Assembly: GCF_001953875.1 (NCBI RefSeq)
Contig: NZ_MQUR01000009.1
Span: 1 to 64,000 of the forward strand
From: Streptomyces amritsarensis
GTDB taxonomy: Bacteria; Actinomycetota; Actinomycetes; Streptomycetales; Streptomycetaceae
DNA length: 64,000 bases
Direction of reading: 5' to 3'
Shown: positions 7,633 through 17,977 of the stretch, piece after piece
Layout of the letters: every line of letters begins with the position of its first letter
Numbering within the stretch: the stretch's first letter is position 1
Translations under genes and position numbers: made by a program
Notes under the pieces: model-generated
Told to the model about the DNA's origin: nothing
The model's database searches: none
Seen by the model: the letters and a program-made list of their open reading frames with translations, nothing else

Positions 7633-9804
7633 TCAGTCGTGCCGTGTCGGGGGAGGCCCGGCGAGTGCCGGCGGTTCCAGTTCCTCCGGGGACGGCGGTA
7701 CGTACGGCCGGATCTCGGGGGAGTCGATGGAGCCGTCGGGGTTGATCTTGGGCAGTTTCGCCTCCGGGGCCGGCAGCAGGGCCTTCTTCAGGTCCTGCTT
7801 CCCGTCCATGGTCAGACCGTAGAGGGCGTTGTAGAGGTTGCGGACGGCGGGGCCGGAGGCTCCTGAGCCGGTGCCGCCCTGGGAGATCGTCATGACGATC
7901 GTGAAGTCCTTGGTGTAGGTGGCCAGCCAGGAGGTGGTCTGCTTGCCGTAGACCTGGGCGGTACCCGTCTTCGCGTGCATCGGGATCTTGTCCTGGGGCC
8001 AGCCGCCGAAGCGCCAGGCGGCGGTGCCGCCGGGCTCGACGACCATGCGCAGGCCCTTGTCGAGGTCCGCGACGGTCTGGGCGGCGATGGGGAGCCTGCC
8101 GTGGGACTGGGGCTTGATCATCTCGATGCGCTTGCCGTCGGGGCTGATCACGGCCTTGCCGACGGTGGGGTTGTAGAGCGTGCCGCCGTTGCTGATGGCG
8201 GAGTAGGCGGTGGCCATCTGGATGGGGGTGACGAGGACGTCGCCCTGGCCGATGGCGAAGTTGATGCTGTCGTACGCCTTGAGCTGGTTGCCTTCCAGGC
8301 AGCTCTCGTAGGCGATCTGCTCGACGTAGGTGCCGCCCCGCTTGCCCTGCTTGCACCAGGAGTTCTTGTTGGCCGCCCAGAAGCTCTGCTTCCACTGGCG
8401 GTCGGGGATGCGGCCCTTGACCTCGTTGGGCAGGTCGATCCCGGTCTCGGAGCCGAGGCCGAACTCGCGGGCGGTCCGGTAGAACCAGTCGTGGGCGTCC
8501 TTCTTGGGGCTGAGGCCTCCGTCGCGCTGCCACTCCTTGTGCCCGAGGGCGTAGAAGACGGTGTTGCAGGAGAACTTGAGGGCTTCGCCGAGGGTGATGG
8601 GGCCGTGCCCCTTGGACTCGAAGTTCGCGAAGCTGCGGCCGCCGAGGCTGTAGGAGCTGCTGCAGTTGTACTTGTCGTTGAACTTGTAGCCGGCCCGGAC
8701 CGCGGCGCTCGCGGAGACCACCTTGAAGATGGAGCCGGCGGGGGCCATGCCCTGGATGGCCCGGTTGAGCAGCGGGTAGTTGGAGCTCTTGCTGGTGAGC
8801 TTGGCGTAGTCCGCGCCGGAGATGCCGCCGACCCAGGCGTTGGGGTCGTAGTCGGGCTGGGAGGCCATCGCGACGATGCGGCCGGTCTTGGCCTCCATGA
8901 CGACGACGGCGCCCGAGTCGGCCTCGTACTTGCGGCCGGTGATGTTGTCGGTCTCGTTGCGGACGACCTTCATCGCCTGCTGGAGCTCGAATTCGGCGAC
9001 GGCCTGGACGCGGGCGTCGATGCTGGTGACGAGGGTGGATCCGGCGATTCCGGGGTCGGACCTGGTCTGGCCCATCACCCGGCCGAGGTTGTCGACCTCG
9101 TAGCTGGTGACCTGCGCCTTGCCGCGCAGCTCGCGGTCGTAGGTGCGCTCGATCCCGGAGCGGCCGACCTGGTCGGACCGCAGGTGCGGGGAGTCGGTGT
9201 CCTTGGCCTTCTGGATCTCGTCGTCGGTGACGGGCGAGAGGTAGCCGAGCACCTGTGAGGTGCGGGCGCCGCCGGGGGCCGGGTAGCGGCGGACGGCGGT
9301 GGGCTCCGCGGTGATGCCGGGGAACTCCTCGGGTCGTTCGCGCAGCTGGAGTGCCTGCTGGGTGGTCGCCTCCAGGGTGACCGGGATCGGCTGGTAGGGG
9401 GAGCCGTTCCAGCAGGGCTTGGGCGTCTGGGAGTCGCAGAGCCGGACCTTGTCCATGACCTCCTTGGGGGTCATGTCCAGCACGTCGGCGAGGCGGGTCA
9501 TGACGCCCTTGCCCTTGTCCTTCATCTTCATCAGCGCGGTGCGGCTGGCGGAGACGACCAGGCGGGTCTCGTTGTCGGCGAGGGGGACGCCGCGGGCGTC
9601 GAGGATGGAGCCGCGCACGGCGGGCTGGACGACCCGCTGGACGTGGTTGCTCTTGGCCTCGTGGTAGTACTCCGCGCCGTTGCGGATCTGGAGGAACCAG
9701 AGCCGGCCGCCGAGGGTGACGAGCATCGAGAAGACGAGGACCTGCATGATGACGAGCCTGATCTGCACCCGGGAGGTGCGGCCGGTCTCCGGGACGTTGG
9801 TCAC
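7633..9804 (-). CDS. mrdA: Penicillin-binding protein 2 (class B transpeptidase)
   Basis: A 723-residue protein with one N-terminal signal anchor (residues about 14-36), a PBP dimerisation domain with the RGSILDARG motif near residue 64, and a transpeptidase domain. The active-site SxxK is S358-IFK361, followed by an SxN motif (SCN) and KTGTA near residue 620. It cross-links peptidoglycan together with RodA. The acidic, Pro-rich C-terminal tail (PEELEPPALAGPPP) is probably disordered. mreD ends 13 bases upstream, so mreC-mreD-mrdA-rodA are probably one transcript. Confidence 0.95.
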   Translation of the reverse strand: MTNVPETGRTSRVQIRLVIMQVLVFSMLVTLGGRLWFLQIRNGAEYYHEAKSNHVQRVVQPAVRGSILDARGVPLADNETRLVVSASRTALMKMKDKGKGVMTRLADVLDMTPKEVMDKVRLCDSQTPKPCWNGSPYQPIPVTLEATTQQALQLRERPEEFPGITAEPTAVRRYPAPGGARTSQVLGYLSPVTDDEIQKAKDTDSPHLRSDQVGRSGIERTYDRELRGKAQVTSYEVDNLGRVMGQTRSDPGIAGSTLVTSIDARVQAVAEFELQQAMKVVRNETDNITGRKYEADSGAVVVMEAKTGRIVAMASQPDYDPNAWVGGISGADYAKLTSKSSNYPLLNRAIQGMAPAGSIFKVVSASAAVRAGYKFNDKYNCSSSYSLGGRSFANFESKGHGPITLGEALKFSCNTVFYALGHKEWQRDGGLSPKKDAHDWFYRTAREFGLGSETGIDLPNEVKGRIPDRQWKQSFWAANKNSWCKQGKRGGTYVEQIAYESCLEGNQLKAYDSINFAIGQGDVLVTPIQMATAYSAISNGGTLYNPTVGKAVISPDGKRIEMIKPQSHGRLPIAAQTVADLDKGLRMVVEPGGTAAWRFGGWPQDKIPMHAKTGTAQVYGKQTTSWLATYTKDFTIVMTISQGGTGSGASGPAVRNLYNALYGLTMDGKQDLKKALLPAPEAKLPKINPDGSIDSPEIRPYVPPSPEELEPPALAGPPPTRHD

Positions 9805-9817
9805 GTCTGCTCCTCCC

Positions 9818-10525
9818 TCACAGCTTCTTGGCGCTCTTCACACCCTTGGTCGGCTTGACGCCCTTTATGCGGACCGCCTTGTTGGCGCGGGACCGCGCGG
9901 TCTTCAGGCGCAGGCCGCCGCGCTGGCTGCCGATGCGCAGGCCGGTGCCGCCGGCCAGCCAGCCGGCGGAGACGTCGGCGGCCTTGCCCGTGGGGCCGCC
10001 GCCGGCCTCGACGGCCATCGGGTCGTTCTCGGCCTTGCGGGCCAGCGCCATGATCCAGGGGACGGTGAAGGGCGCGAGCAGCAGGTCGTAGAGGGTGGCG
10101 GTGAACACCAGCCCGGTCAGGCCCACGTGGCGGGCGGCGGTGTCGCCGACGAGGGCGCCCACGCTCGCGTAGAGCAGGGTGGAGCCGATCGCGGCGGCGA
10201 CGACGGTCAGCATCGGGCCCCAGGCGGAACGGAACCGCCCGCCGTCGGGGCGGACGAGGCCGGCGACGTAGCCGATGACGCACAGGACGAGCGCGTACCG
10301 TCCGGCCGCGTGGTCGGCGGGCGGTGCCAGGTCGGCGAGGAGTCCGGCGCCGAAGCCGATGAGCGCTCCGCTGACGTGCCCGTACACGAGTGCGAGGGAG
10401 ACGACGGTGAGGAGCAGCAGGTCGGGTACGGCGCCGGGCAGTTGGAGCCGGCCCAGGACGGTGACCTGGATGACGAGTGCGACCACGACGAGCGTGGCCG
10501 AGAGCAGGATCCGGTTGAAGCGCAT
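9818..10525 (-). CDS. mreD: Rod shape-determining protein MreD
   Basis: A 235-residue membrane protein with five or six predicted helices and the usual MreD start (MRFNRILLSATLVVVALVIQ). It has a basic C-terminal extension rich in Lys and Arg (VRIKGVKPTKGVKSAKK) beyond the normal 160-170-residue MreD core. MreD links the cytoplasmic actin MreB and the extracellular MreC to the wall-synthetic complex. It lies between mreC (14 bases upstream) and mrdA. Confidence 0.93.
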   Translation of the reverse strand: MRFNRILLSATLVVVALVIQVTVLGRLQLPGAVPDLLLLTVVSLALVYGHVSGALIGFGAGLLADLAPPADHAAGRYALVLCVIGYVAGLVRPDGGRFRSAWGPMLTVVAAAIGSTLLYASVGALVGDTAARHVGLTGLVFTATLYDLLLAPFTVPWIMALARKAENDPMAVEAGGGPTGKAADVSAGWLAGGTGLRIGSQRGGLRLKTARSRANKAVRIKGVKPTKGVKSAKKL

Positions 10526-10538
10526 GCGGGGTCGGCTC

Positions 10539-11486
10539 CTAGTCGTCGGCCGGCTGGGCGAGCGGGCTGGCGGACCCGGACGGGGTGACCGTGACGGTGA
10601 CCGTCGGGGTGGGCTTGGGGGCCTCGGGCTTGGGCGGCAGGACGGCGTCGCGCGGGTCCTCGCGCGGCGGCATCACCACGACGCCGACGATGTCCAGCCG
10701 CGAGAAGCCGACGAACGGACGCACCCATACGGTGCGGGTCAGGTCGCCGCGCGAGGGGTCGACCTTGACGACCTCTCCGATCGGCACGCCGGGCACGAAG
10801 GGCTTGTTGCCGCGGGAGCCGAAGGTGACGAGCCGGTCGCCGGGGCTGACCTTGGCCTTTCCGTTGAGCATCTGGACGGACAGGGCGCGGTCGCCCTGGC
10901 CGGTGGCGAAGCCGAGTTCGCCGGTCTTCTCCAGGCGCGTGCCGACGGTGAAGTCGGGGTCGTTGGCGAGGACGACGGTGGCGGTGTCGGGGCCGACGGT
11001 GGTGACGCGGCCGACGAGTCCGTCGCCGTTGAGGACGGTCATGTCGCGTTCGATGCCGTCCTTGCTGCCGGCGTCGATGGTGACGGTCCAGGAGAAGCCC
11101 TGGGCCGCTCCTATGGCGATGACCTCGGCGCCCTTGATGCCGTACTGTCCGGCGCCGGCCCGCTTGAGCATCTCGTCGAGCTCGTGGATGCGGCTGCGGG
11201 TCTGGTCCTCGCTGCCGAGCCTGGCCTTGAGCGCCGCGTTCTCGCGCTCCAGCGTGGCGATGCGGTTGTGGCGCTCCCCGGAGTCCCGTACGGCCCCTAT
11301 GGCGTTGGCGACCGGATCGACCGCGGTCGCCACACCTTCCTCGACCGGCCCGAAGACCGCCGCGGCGGCCTGCCGGGCACCGTCGACCGGTGACTCCTCG
11401 CCTGCCCTGATGTCCACCGTGATCAACGCGAACGCGATGGCGATCAGAAGCACCAGGAGCAGCCGGCTTTCTCGTGTGTCCCTCAC
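10539..11486 (-). CDS. mreC: Rod shape-determining protein MreC
   Basis: The chosen GTG start at 11486 gives 315 residues starting VRDTRESRLLLVLLIAIAFALI, a cytoplasmic Arg-rich stub followed by one transmembrane anchor. A coiled-coil stretch (NRIATLERENAALKARLG, RIHELDEMLKRAG) and the beta-rich MreC domain follow (GSKDGIERDMTVLNGDGLVGRV, VVKVDPSRGDLTRTVWVRP). The C-terminal 40 residues are Pro/Thr-rich. The frame stays open another 350 bases upstream, but that part is non-coding in character and includes a hairpin. MreC is the periplasmic scaffold that recruits PBP2. Confidence 0.93.
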   Translation of the reverse strand: MRDTRESRLLLVLLIAIAFALITVDIRAGEESPVDGARQAAAAVFGPVEEGVATAVDPVANAIGAVRDSGERHNRIATLERENAALKARLGSEDQTRSRIHELDEMLKRAGAGQYGIKGAEVIAIGAAQGFSWTVTIDAGSKDGIERDMTVLNGDGLVGRVTTVGPDTATVVLANDPDFTVGTRLEKTGELGFATGQGDRALSVQMLNGKAKVSPGDRLVTFGSRGNKPFVPGVPIGEVVKVDPSRGDLTRTVWVRPFVGFSRLDIVGVVVMPPREDPRDAVLPPKPEAPKPTPTVTVTVTPSGSASPLAQPADD

Positions 11487-11538
11487 GTGCGGCGGCCGTG
11501 CCTTCCTCGTCGGAATTCTCTTTTGCCTGTATATCAAC

Positions 11539-11578
11539 GATCCGCCGCACGGGCCCGGTAGCACCCGTACGGCGGATC
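11539..11578 (-). terminator. Hairpin between mreB and mreC
   Basis: The arms gatccgccg-c-acggg and cccgt-a-cggcggatc pair over 14 bases with one mismatch. The hairpin starts about 40 bases past the mreB stop. It suggests that much mreB transcription ends here and that mreCD-mrdA-rodA is reached by read-through or by a promoter in 11487-11538. Confidence 0.6.
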
Positions 11579-11620
11579 CTTGTGTTCCGCTTGGCCCCTC
11601 CCCTGCCGGGAGGGGTGTGG

Positions 11621-12640
<1,020 letters not shown>

Positions 12641-12857
12641 GTTGTTCCCCTTGTTCCCCATGAGGAGCGTCTGGCCTTCCAGTTGATAGCGGCTGCTGTC
12701 AGGTCGGCGAGGTGGGTGTGTGGGTGGAGGCCCCATCGTAGTGCCGGGGTACGGACACCGCGCGACGGGACTCCGGCAATCCCGCCGGAATGGATACCCG
12801 CCCCCTTAGTGGTGACGACGTCTCCTGCCCAGGCGTTCCCGCTCGGGCCCGGAATTA

Positions 12858-12893
12858 CCTGGGGGCGACCGAAATTACTTCGGTCGCCCCAGG
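12858..12893 (-). terminator. Hairpin terminator of ndk
   Basis: The arms cctgggggcgaccgaa (12858-12873) and ttcggtcgccccagg (12879-12893) pair with one bulged G and a five-base loop, about 40 bases past the ndk stop. Confidence 0.85.
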
Positions 12894-12935
12894 TCATGAG
12901 CGCTATTCGGCTGATGTCTCGTCAGGAATGACTGA

Positions 12936-13346
12936 TCAGAGCGCGGGGAAGAAGAGCTTCAGCTCACGCTCGGCGGACTCCTGCGAGTCCGAGGCGTGGA
13001 TCAGGTTCTCGCGGGTGACGGTACCGAAGTCGCCACGGATGGAGCCGGGCGCCGCGGCGATCGGGTCGGTGGGTCCGGCCAGCTGGCGGACGCCCTCGAT
13101 CACGCGCTCCCCCTCGACGACCAGGGCCACGACCGGGCCGCTGGACATGAAGCCCATGAGCGGCTCGTAGAACGGCTTGCCCTTGTGCTCGCCGTAGTGC
13201 GCCTCCAGGGTCTCCTGGTCGAGCGTGCGCAGCTCCAGTGCGGGAATGGTCCAGCCGGCCTTCCGCTCGATGCGGCCGATGATCTCGCCGACCAGGCCAC
13301 GACGGACGGCGTCGGGCTTGAGCAGGACGAGGGTGCGCTGGGTCAT
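12936..13346 (-). CDS. ndk: Nucleoside diphosphate kinase
   Basis: A 136-residue protein, the normal length for the family. It transfers the gamma phosphate of ATP to NDPs through a phosphohistidine; the active His lies in NLIHASDSQESAERELKLFF near residue 117, and the N-terminal strand TLVLLKPDAVRRGLVGEII is typical. Upstream and on the same strand is the DUF4233 gene. Transcription ends at the hairpin at 12858-12893. Confidence 0.97.
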   Translation of the reverse strand: MTQRTLVLLKPDAVRRGLVGEIIGRIERKAGWTIPALELRTLDQETLEAHYGEHKGKPFYEPLMGFMSSGPVVALVVEGERVIEGVRQLAGPTDPIAAAPGSIRGDFGTVTRENLIHASDSQESAERELKLFFPAL

Positions 13347-13445
13347 GTTGCGGCTCCTTGCGGCATACGGGTGCGGTAGGGCGAATCTACAGGGCCGTCC
13401 GGGGCGCTCCCGCCGCCCGGGTGGCCCGGGGACCCCTCGGATCCG

Positions 13446-13814
13446 TCAGGCGGTGTCGGCCGCTCCGGACGCCGCGGGAGCCTCCTGTGCGGCGGCCCAC
13501 CGCTCCTTGATCGAGTCGATCTTGCGGCCGTAGTGCACGGAGCACCACCACAGGCCGGCGAACACCGCGCCGAGGAAGAACATCGTCGGGACGACGAACC
13601 CGCTCGCGATGAGGCCGATCTGCAGGGCCCAGCCCAGCTGGACCGCCCCGGGGCGCGACAGCATGCCGCACAGCAGCACCGACAGCAGCATCGAGACCCC
13701 GCACACCGTCCAGACCGTGGCCTGGGTCAGGTCCGGGTCCTTCATGGCGACCAGTCCCGCGAAGCCGATCACGAAGAACTCGCCGATCAGCGTGCTCGCA
13801 CACAGCGTGCGCAT
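13446..13814 (-). CDS. DUF4233 domain-containing membrane protein
   Basis: A 122-residue protein with four hydrophobic helices (for example LIGEFFVIGFAGLVAMKDPD and IASGFVVPTMFFLGAVFAGLWWC), then a short charged C-terminus. DUF4233 proteins are small actinobacterial membrane proteins almost always next to folC, as here, where folC ends three bases upstream. The function is unknown; the tight spacing suggests co-translation with FolC. Confidence 0.9.
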   Translation of the reverse strand: MRTLCASTLIGEFFVIGFAGLVAMKDPDLTQATVWTVCGVSMLLSVLLCGMLSRPGAVQLGWALQIGLIASGFVVPTMFFLGAVFAGLWWCSVHYGRKIDSIKERWAAAQEAPAASGAADTA

Positions 13815-13816
13815 CC

Positions 13817-15364
13817 TCAGCCCCTCTTCAGCAGCAGGCGGGCCTCGCCCACCGTGATCACGGAGCCGGTCACCAGGACCCCGGCCCCTCCGTACTCGGC
13901 CTCTTCCTCCGCCAGCGTGATCGCCGCCTCCAGGGCGTCGTCCAGCCGCGGCTCCACCTGCACCCGGTCCGTGCCGAAGACCTCGACGGCGACGGCCGCC
14001 AGCTCGTCCGCGCCCATCGACCGGTGGCTGGAGTTCTGCGTGACCACGACCTCGGCGAAGATCGGCTCGAATGCCTCCAGCACCCCGCGCACGTCCTTGT
14101 CCCCGCTCGCGGCCACGACGCCGACGAGCCGGCTGAAGCCGAACGCCTCGGTGACCGCTTCCGCGGTGACCGCCGCGCCCGCCGGGTTGTGCGCCGCGTC
14201 CAGGATCACCGTCGGGCTGCGCCGCACGACCTCCATGCGGCCGGGCGAGGTCACCGAGGCGAAGGCCTTGCGCACGGTGTCCACGTCCAGCACCCGGGCG
14301 TGCTGCCCGCCGACCCCGAAGAAGGCCTCGACCGCGGCGAGCGCCACCGCCGCGTTGTGCGCCATGTGGGCGCCGTACAGCGGGAGGAAGATGCCGTCGT
14401 ACTCGCCGCCCACACCGCGCAGCGTCAGCTGCTGCCCGCCGACCGCGACCTCGCGCGAGACGACGCCGAACTCCATGCCCTCGCGGGCCACCGTCGCGTC
14501 GACCTCGACGGCCTTCTTCAGCAGCACCTGCGCCGCGTCCACCGGCTGCTGCGCCAGGATCACGGTCGCGTCCTGCTTGATGATGCCGCCCTTCTCCACG
14601 GCGATCTCACCGGGCGTGGAGCCGAGCCGGTCGGTGTGGTCCAGGCTGATCGGGGTGACCACGGCGACGGAGCCGTCGATGACGTTGGTCGCGTCCCAGC
14701 TGCCGCCCATGCCGACCTCGACCACGGCCACGTCCACGGGGGCGTCCGCGAAGGCCGCGTAGGCCATCCCGGTGAGCACCTCGAAGAAGGACAGCCGGAA
14801 CTCCTCGGCGGCGTCGACCATCTCCACGTACGGCTTGACGTCGTGGTACGTCTCCACGAAGCGCTCGGCCTCGATCGGCGCCCCGTCGAGGCTGATCCGC
14901 TCGGTGATCGACTGCACGTGCGGGCTGGTGTAGCGGCCGGTGCGCAGCTCGAAGGCGTTCAGCAGCGCCTCGATCATGCGGGCGGTGCTGGTCTTGCCGT
15001 TGGTCCCGGTGACGTGGATGGAGGGGTACGCGCGCTGCGGCTCGCCCAGTACGTCCATCAGCGCCGCGATCCGCGACACCGAGGGCTCCAGCTTGGTCTC
15101 ACCCCATCGGGTGGAGAGTTCCTGCTCCACCTCCAGCAGCGCCTTGGCGACCTCCGGGTCGACGGGCCGGGCGGGCACCGGGTCCCCCTGGGGCGGTCCG
15201 GCCTGGGCGCGCAGGGTGCGGCTGCCGGCCTCGATCACCGCCAGGTCGGGGTCGCGGTCGGACTCTTCCGCCACGATCTGGTCGAACTCGTCGAGTTCGC
15301 CGAAGGCACCGGCGAGGTCTTCGTCGTCGTGGCGGTCGTGGTTCTCGGGCTGCTGGTCACTCAC
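13817..15364 (-). CDS. folC: Bifunctional folylpolyglutamate/dihydrofolate synthase
   Basis: A 515-residue ATP-dependent Mur-ligase-fold enzyme that glutamylates dihydropteroate and tetrahydrofolates. The P-loop is VTGTNGKTSTARM; other family blocks are YTSPHVQSITERI, the metal-site segment VVEVGMGGSWDATNV, and LDAAHNPAGA in the C-terminal domain. The N-terminus has an extra acidic leader of about 65 residues (QPENHDRHDDEDLAGAFGELDEFDQIV) beyond the usual enzyme start, common in Streptomyces annotations. It overlaps no gene and is divergent from the MreB-like gene 117 bases away. Confidence 0.95.
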   Translation of the reverse strand: MSDQQPENHDRHDDEDLAGAFGELDEFDQIVAEESDRDPDLAVIEAGSRTLRAQAGPPQGDPVPARPVDPEVAKALLEVEQELSTRWGETKLEPSVSRIAALMDVLGEPQRAYPSIHVTGTNGKTSTARMIEALLNAFELRTGRYTSPHVQSITERISLDGAPIEAERFVETYHDVKPYVEMVDAAEEFRLSFFEVLTGMAYAAFADAPVDVAVVEVGMGGSWDATNVIDGSVAVVTPISLDHTDRLGSTPGEIAVEKGGIIKQDATVILAQQPVDAAQVLLKKAVEVDATVAREGMEFGVVSREVAVGGQQLTLRGVGGEYDGIFLPLYGAHMAHNAAVALAAVEAFFGVGGQHARVLDVDTVRKAFASVTSPGRMEVVRRSPTVILDAAHNPAGAAVTAEAVTEAFGFSRLVGVVAASGDKDVRGVLEAFEPIFAEVVVTQNSSHRSMGADELAAVAVEVFGTDRVQVEPRLDDALEAAITLAEEEAEYGGAGVLVTGSVITVGEARLLLKRG

Positions 15365-15481
15365 AGGGCCAGTCTACGGACGGCCACCGGCAGGACTTTC
15401 GGCCCGGCCGTTTCGGGACCTCCGGCGGCCGGAGCGACCGGATCGTTATGCAAGCCTTGCCAGCAGCAGATTGGGGAACAA

Positions 15482-16531
15482 ATGCCGCAGGCCAGCAGCA
15501 ACAAGACAGCATCCAGCCGCGACATAGGCATCGACCTGGGAACCGCCAACACCCTCGTCTACGCGCGGGGGCACGGGATCGTCCTCAATGAGCCGTCCGT
15601 GGTCGCCGTCAAGGCGGGCACCACCACCGCTCTGGCCGTCGGGGCGGACGCCAAGGAGACCATCGGGCGCACCCCCGGGTCCATCACCGCGATCCGCCCC
15701 CTGAAGGACGGCGTGATCTGCGACTACGAGGCAGCCGAGGAGATGATCCGGCATTTCGTGCGCAAGGCGGTCCCCGGTCGGCGGACCCGCACCCGGATGG
15801 TGGTCTGCGTGCCCTCCGGCGTCACCCCGGTCGAACGGCGGGCCATCGTCAACGCCTCCACCCGGGCCGGCGCCAGGGCGGTCCACCTGATCGAGGAGCC
15901 GATGGCGGCGGCGATCGGCGCCGGCCTGCCGGTGGCGGAGGCGCGCGGCTCCATGGTCGTGGACATCGGCGGCGGCACCTGCGAGGTCGCCGTCATCTCC
16001 CTCGGCGGCATCGTCACCTCCCGCTCGGTGCGCGTGGGCGGCGACCGGCTCGACGCGGCGATCATGGACCATGTGCGCCGGGAGCACTCGCTGCTCATCG
16101 GCGAGCGCACCGCCGAGCAGGCCAAGCTGGCGATCGGCTCGGCCTGGCCGGTGCCGGACCGGCCCGAGCTGGAGACGGCGACCTTCACCGTGCGCGGCCG
16201 CGAGAAGGTCGGCGGGATGCCGAAGACGCACCGACTGGGAACGGCCGAGGTGCGCGCCGCCCTCGACGAGCCGGTCGAGGCGGTCATCGCGGCGGTCCGC
16301 GGCACGCTGGAGGAATGCCCGCCGGAGCTGTCCGGCGACGTGATGGAGCACGGCATCGTCCTCACCGGCGGTGGCGCCCTGCTGCCGGGGCTCGACCTGC
16401 GCATGGCCTCCGCGACCGGCATCCCGGTCTTCGTCGCCGACGACCCGCTGGACTGCGTGGCCCTGGGCTCCGGCCGCTGCGTGGAGGACCTGGACACCCT
16501 GGGCGGCCTGCCGGCCCCGGCCCGGGGCTGA
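15482..16531 (+). CDS. Second MreB-type actin (rod shape-determining protein paralogue)
   Basis: The ATG at 15482 gives 349 residues. It is preceded by GGGG five bases upstream (ttggggaacaaATG). The actin motifs are complete: [46 protein letters not shown] and [15 protein letters not shown]. It is clearly a paralogue of the MreB at 11621-12640, with differences mainly in the surface region around residues 225-250. It stands alone on the plus strand between folC and a histidine kinase, with no mreC or mreD of its own. It may form its own filament or modulate MreB; which is not visible from sequence. Confidence 0.93.
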   Translation: MPQASSNKTASSRDIGIDLGTANTLVYARGHGIVLNEPSVVAVKAGTTTALAVGADAKETIGRTPGSITAIRPLKDGVICDYEAAEEMIRHFVRKAVPGRRTRTRMVVCVPSGVTPVERRAIVNASTRAGARAVHLIEEPMAAAIGAGLPVAEARGSMVVDIGGGTCEVAVISLGGIVTSRSVRVGGDRLDAAIMDHVRREHSLLIGERTAEQAKLAIGSAWPVPDRPELETATFTVRGREKVGGMPKTHRLGTAEVRAALDEPVEAVIAAVRGTLEECPPELSGDVMEHGIVLTGGGALLPGLDLRMASATGIPVFVADDPLDCVALGSGRCVEDLDTLGGLPAPARG

Positions 16532-16570
16532 GCCGTGTCCGCACCCTCCCGCCCGCCCCGGGCAGCGCCC

Positions 16571-17731
16571 TTAGCCTCGCGGCAGGGTGGCGACGACCTC
16601 GTAGGTGTCGTCCGTGCGGGTCGCCGTCAGGGTGCCGCCCAGACTGCGGACCCGCTCGGACATGCTCGCGGTGCCGGAGCCGGCCGAGACGGGGGCCCGG
16701 CCCGGGGTCCGGGCCGGCAGGGCGTTGCTGACGGCGATCCGCAGCCGGGGGCCGTCGGCCGCGATCGACACGTCGATGGTCTCCCCGTGCGCGTGCTTGG
16801 CGGCATTGGTCAGGCATTCCTGCACCACCCGGTAGACCGCCGCCTGCCGCAGCGGCGACAGCCCGTGCACGTCGTCGTCCATGGCCAGCCGGACGGGTGA
16901 ACCGGCCCGTCCGCTCTCCTCCGCCAGCGCCGCCAGCCCCTCCACTCCCGGGGTCGAGGCCCGTTCGCCCCGCTGCACGATGATCTCGTTGAGCGCCAGA
17001 TGGGCCCTGCGGGCGGTGTCGGCCAGCTCCTCGAAGTCCTTCGCGTGCGCGCTCCCGCGCGCCCGTACCGACAGCACCTCGGACCGCACCGTCAGCAGGG
17101 TCAGCTCCCGCCCGACGAAGTCGTGCACGTCGCGGGCGACGGAGACGCGTTCCTGCTGGACGGCCCGGAACACGGCGGACTCGGCCCGCCGGGCGGTCAG
17201 CTCCCGCACCAGGTCGTGCCGGTAGGCGGCGATGCCCACCGCCGAGGCGAGCGCGCCGATGGGCACGACGATGCCGAGGAAGGCGCTGAGCGTCTGCCCC
17301 CGGGGCTCGGGCCAGCCGGGCACCCAGAACATGACGAGCGCGAAGGCGATGTATCCGAGGGTCGCCAGGATGCCCGCCCGGCGTCCGCGGAAGCGGCCGA
17401 CCGAGTACAGCGCGAACTGGATCAGGGTCAGCTCGTGGAGCCATCCGATGAAGAGCAGCGCCGCCAGGTACGAGATCCAGGGCGTTCGGCGGCGGACCAG
17501 CAGCGTCGCGCAGCCCAGGGCGAGCACGACGGCCGCGGCGAAGCCGCTGAGGGAGTTGTCGGCGGCGGCGAGACCGGGCAGGTCGAGGGCCATCAGCCCC
17601 AGACAGCCGAGCGCGGTGAGCACGTCGACGGCCCGCGGCGTACCGGCCCAGGTGTCGGCCAGTCGGCGGCCGGCGGCCACGCAGCGGTGGTACACCGGGG
17701 CGACGGGCTTGACGTGCATGTCCTCCATCAT
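16571..17731 (-). CDS. Sensor histidine kinase (HisKA_3 type), orphan
   Basis: About 386 residues from the ATG at 17731. Five or six transmembrane helices occupy residues about 30-180. A dimerisation/phosphoacceptor domain follows, with the H-box VARDVHDFVGRELTLLTV, then a GHKL ATPase with N-box VVQECLTNAAKHAHG and a glycine motif SGTASMSERVRSLGGTLT. This is the NarL-partner type of kinase, which normally sits beside a LuxR-type response regulator; none is adjacent here, as the neighbours are the MreB-like gene (convergent, 40 bases) and valS. Alternative starts lie at 17728 and 17719. Confidence 0.9.
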   Translation of the reverse strand: MMEDMHVKPVAPVYHRCVAAGRRLADTWAGTPRAVDVLTALGCLGLMALDLPGLAAADNSLSGFAAAVVLALGCATLLVRRRTPWISYLAALLFIGWLHELTLIQFALYSVGRFRGRRAGILATLGYIAFALVMFWVPGWPEPRGQTLSAFLGIVVPIGALASAVGIAAYRHDLVRELTARRAESAVFRAVQQERVSVARDVHDFVGRELTLLTVRSEVLSVRARGSAHAKDFEELADTARRAHLALNEIIVQRGERASTPGVEGLAALAEESGRAGSPVRLAMDDDVHGLSPLRQAAVYRVVQECLTNAAKHAHGETIDVSIAADGPRLRIAVSNALPARTPGRAPVSAGSGTASMSERVRSLGGTLTATRTDDTYEVVATLPRG

Positions 17732-17977
17732 CCGTGGCCGGGGGCGCGGATGAGATCCCACCGACAGGAAAACGGCGTGATGTAGGGCACTTCGGACAGG
17801 CCGGAGGTCCGGGCACCGTGCGACCTTTCGCCCCTCCCCCGGGCCGGACCCGTTCCCGGCCTCGCAGGGACGACGACCGGAACGGCCGCCCCACCGGGGC
17901 ACGACCCCTGGAGGACCCGCTCCTCGTCCCGGCGGCGACCGCCTGCTCCGGGGCCGGCCGTGAGCGGCGTACGGCGA

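Noticed and set aside
12641..12857. Riboswitch or structured leader before mreB
   Set aside because: The region is long, but I could find no recognisable riboswitch motif beyond the ndk terminator.
14024..15481. Extension of the second MreB protein upstream to 14024
   Set aside because: This part is antisense to folC; the actin homology and a ribosome-binding site begin only at 15482.
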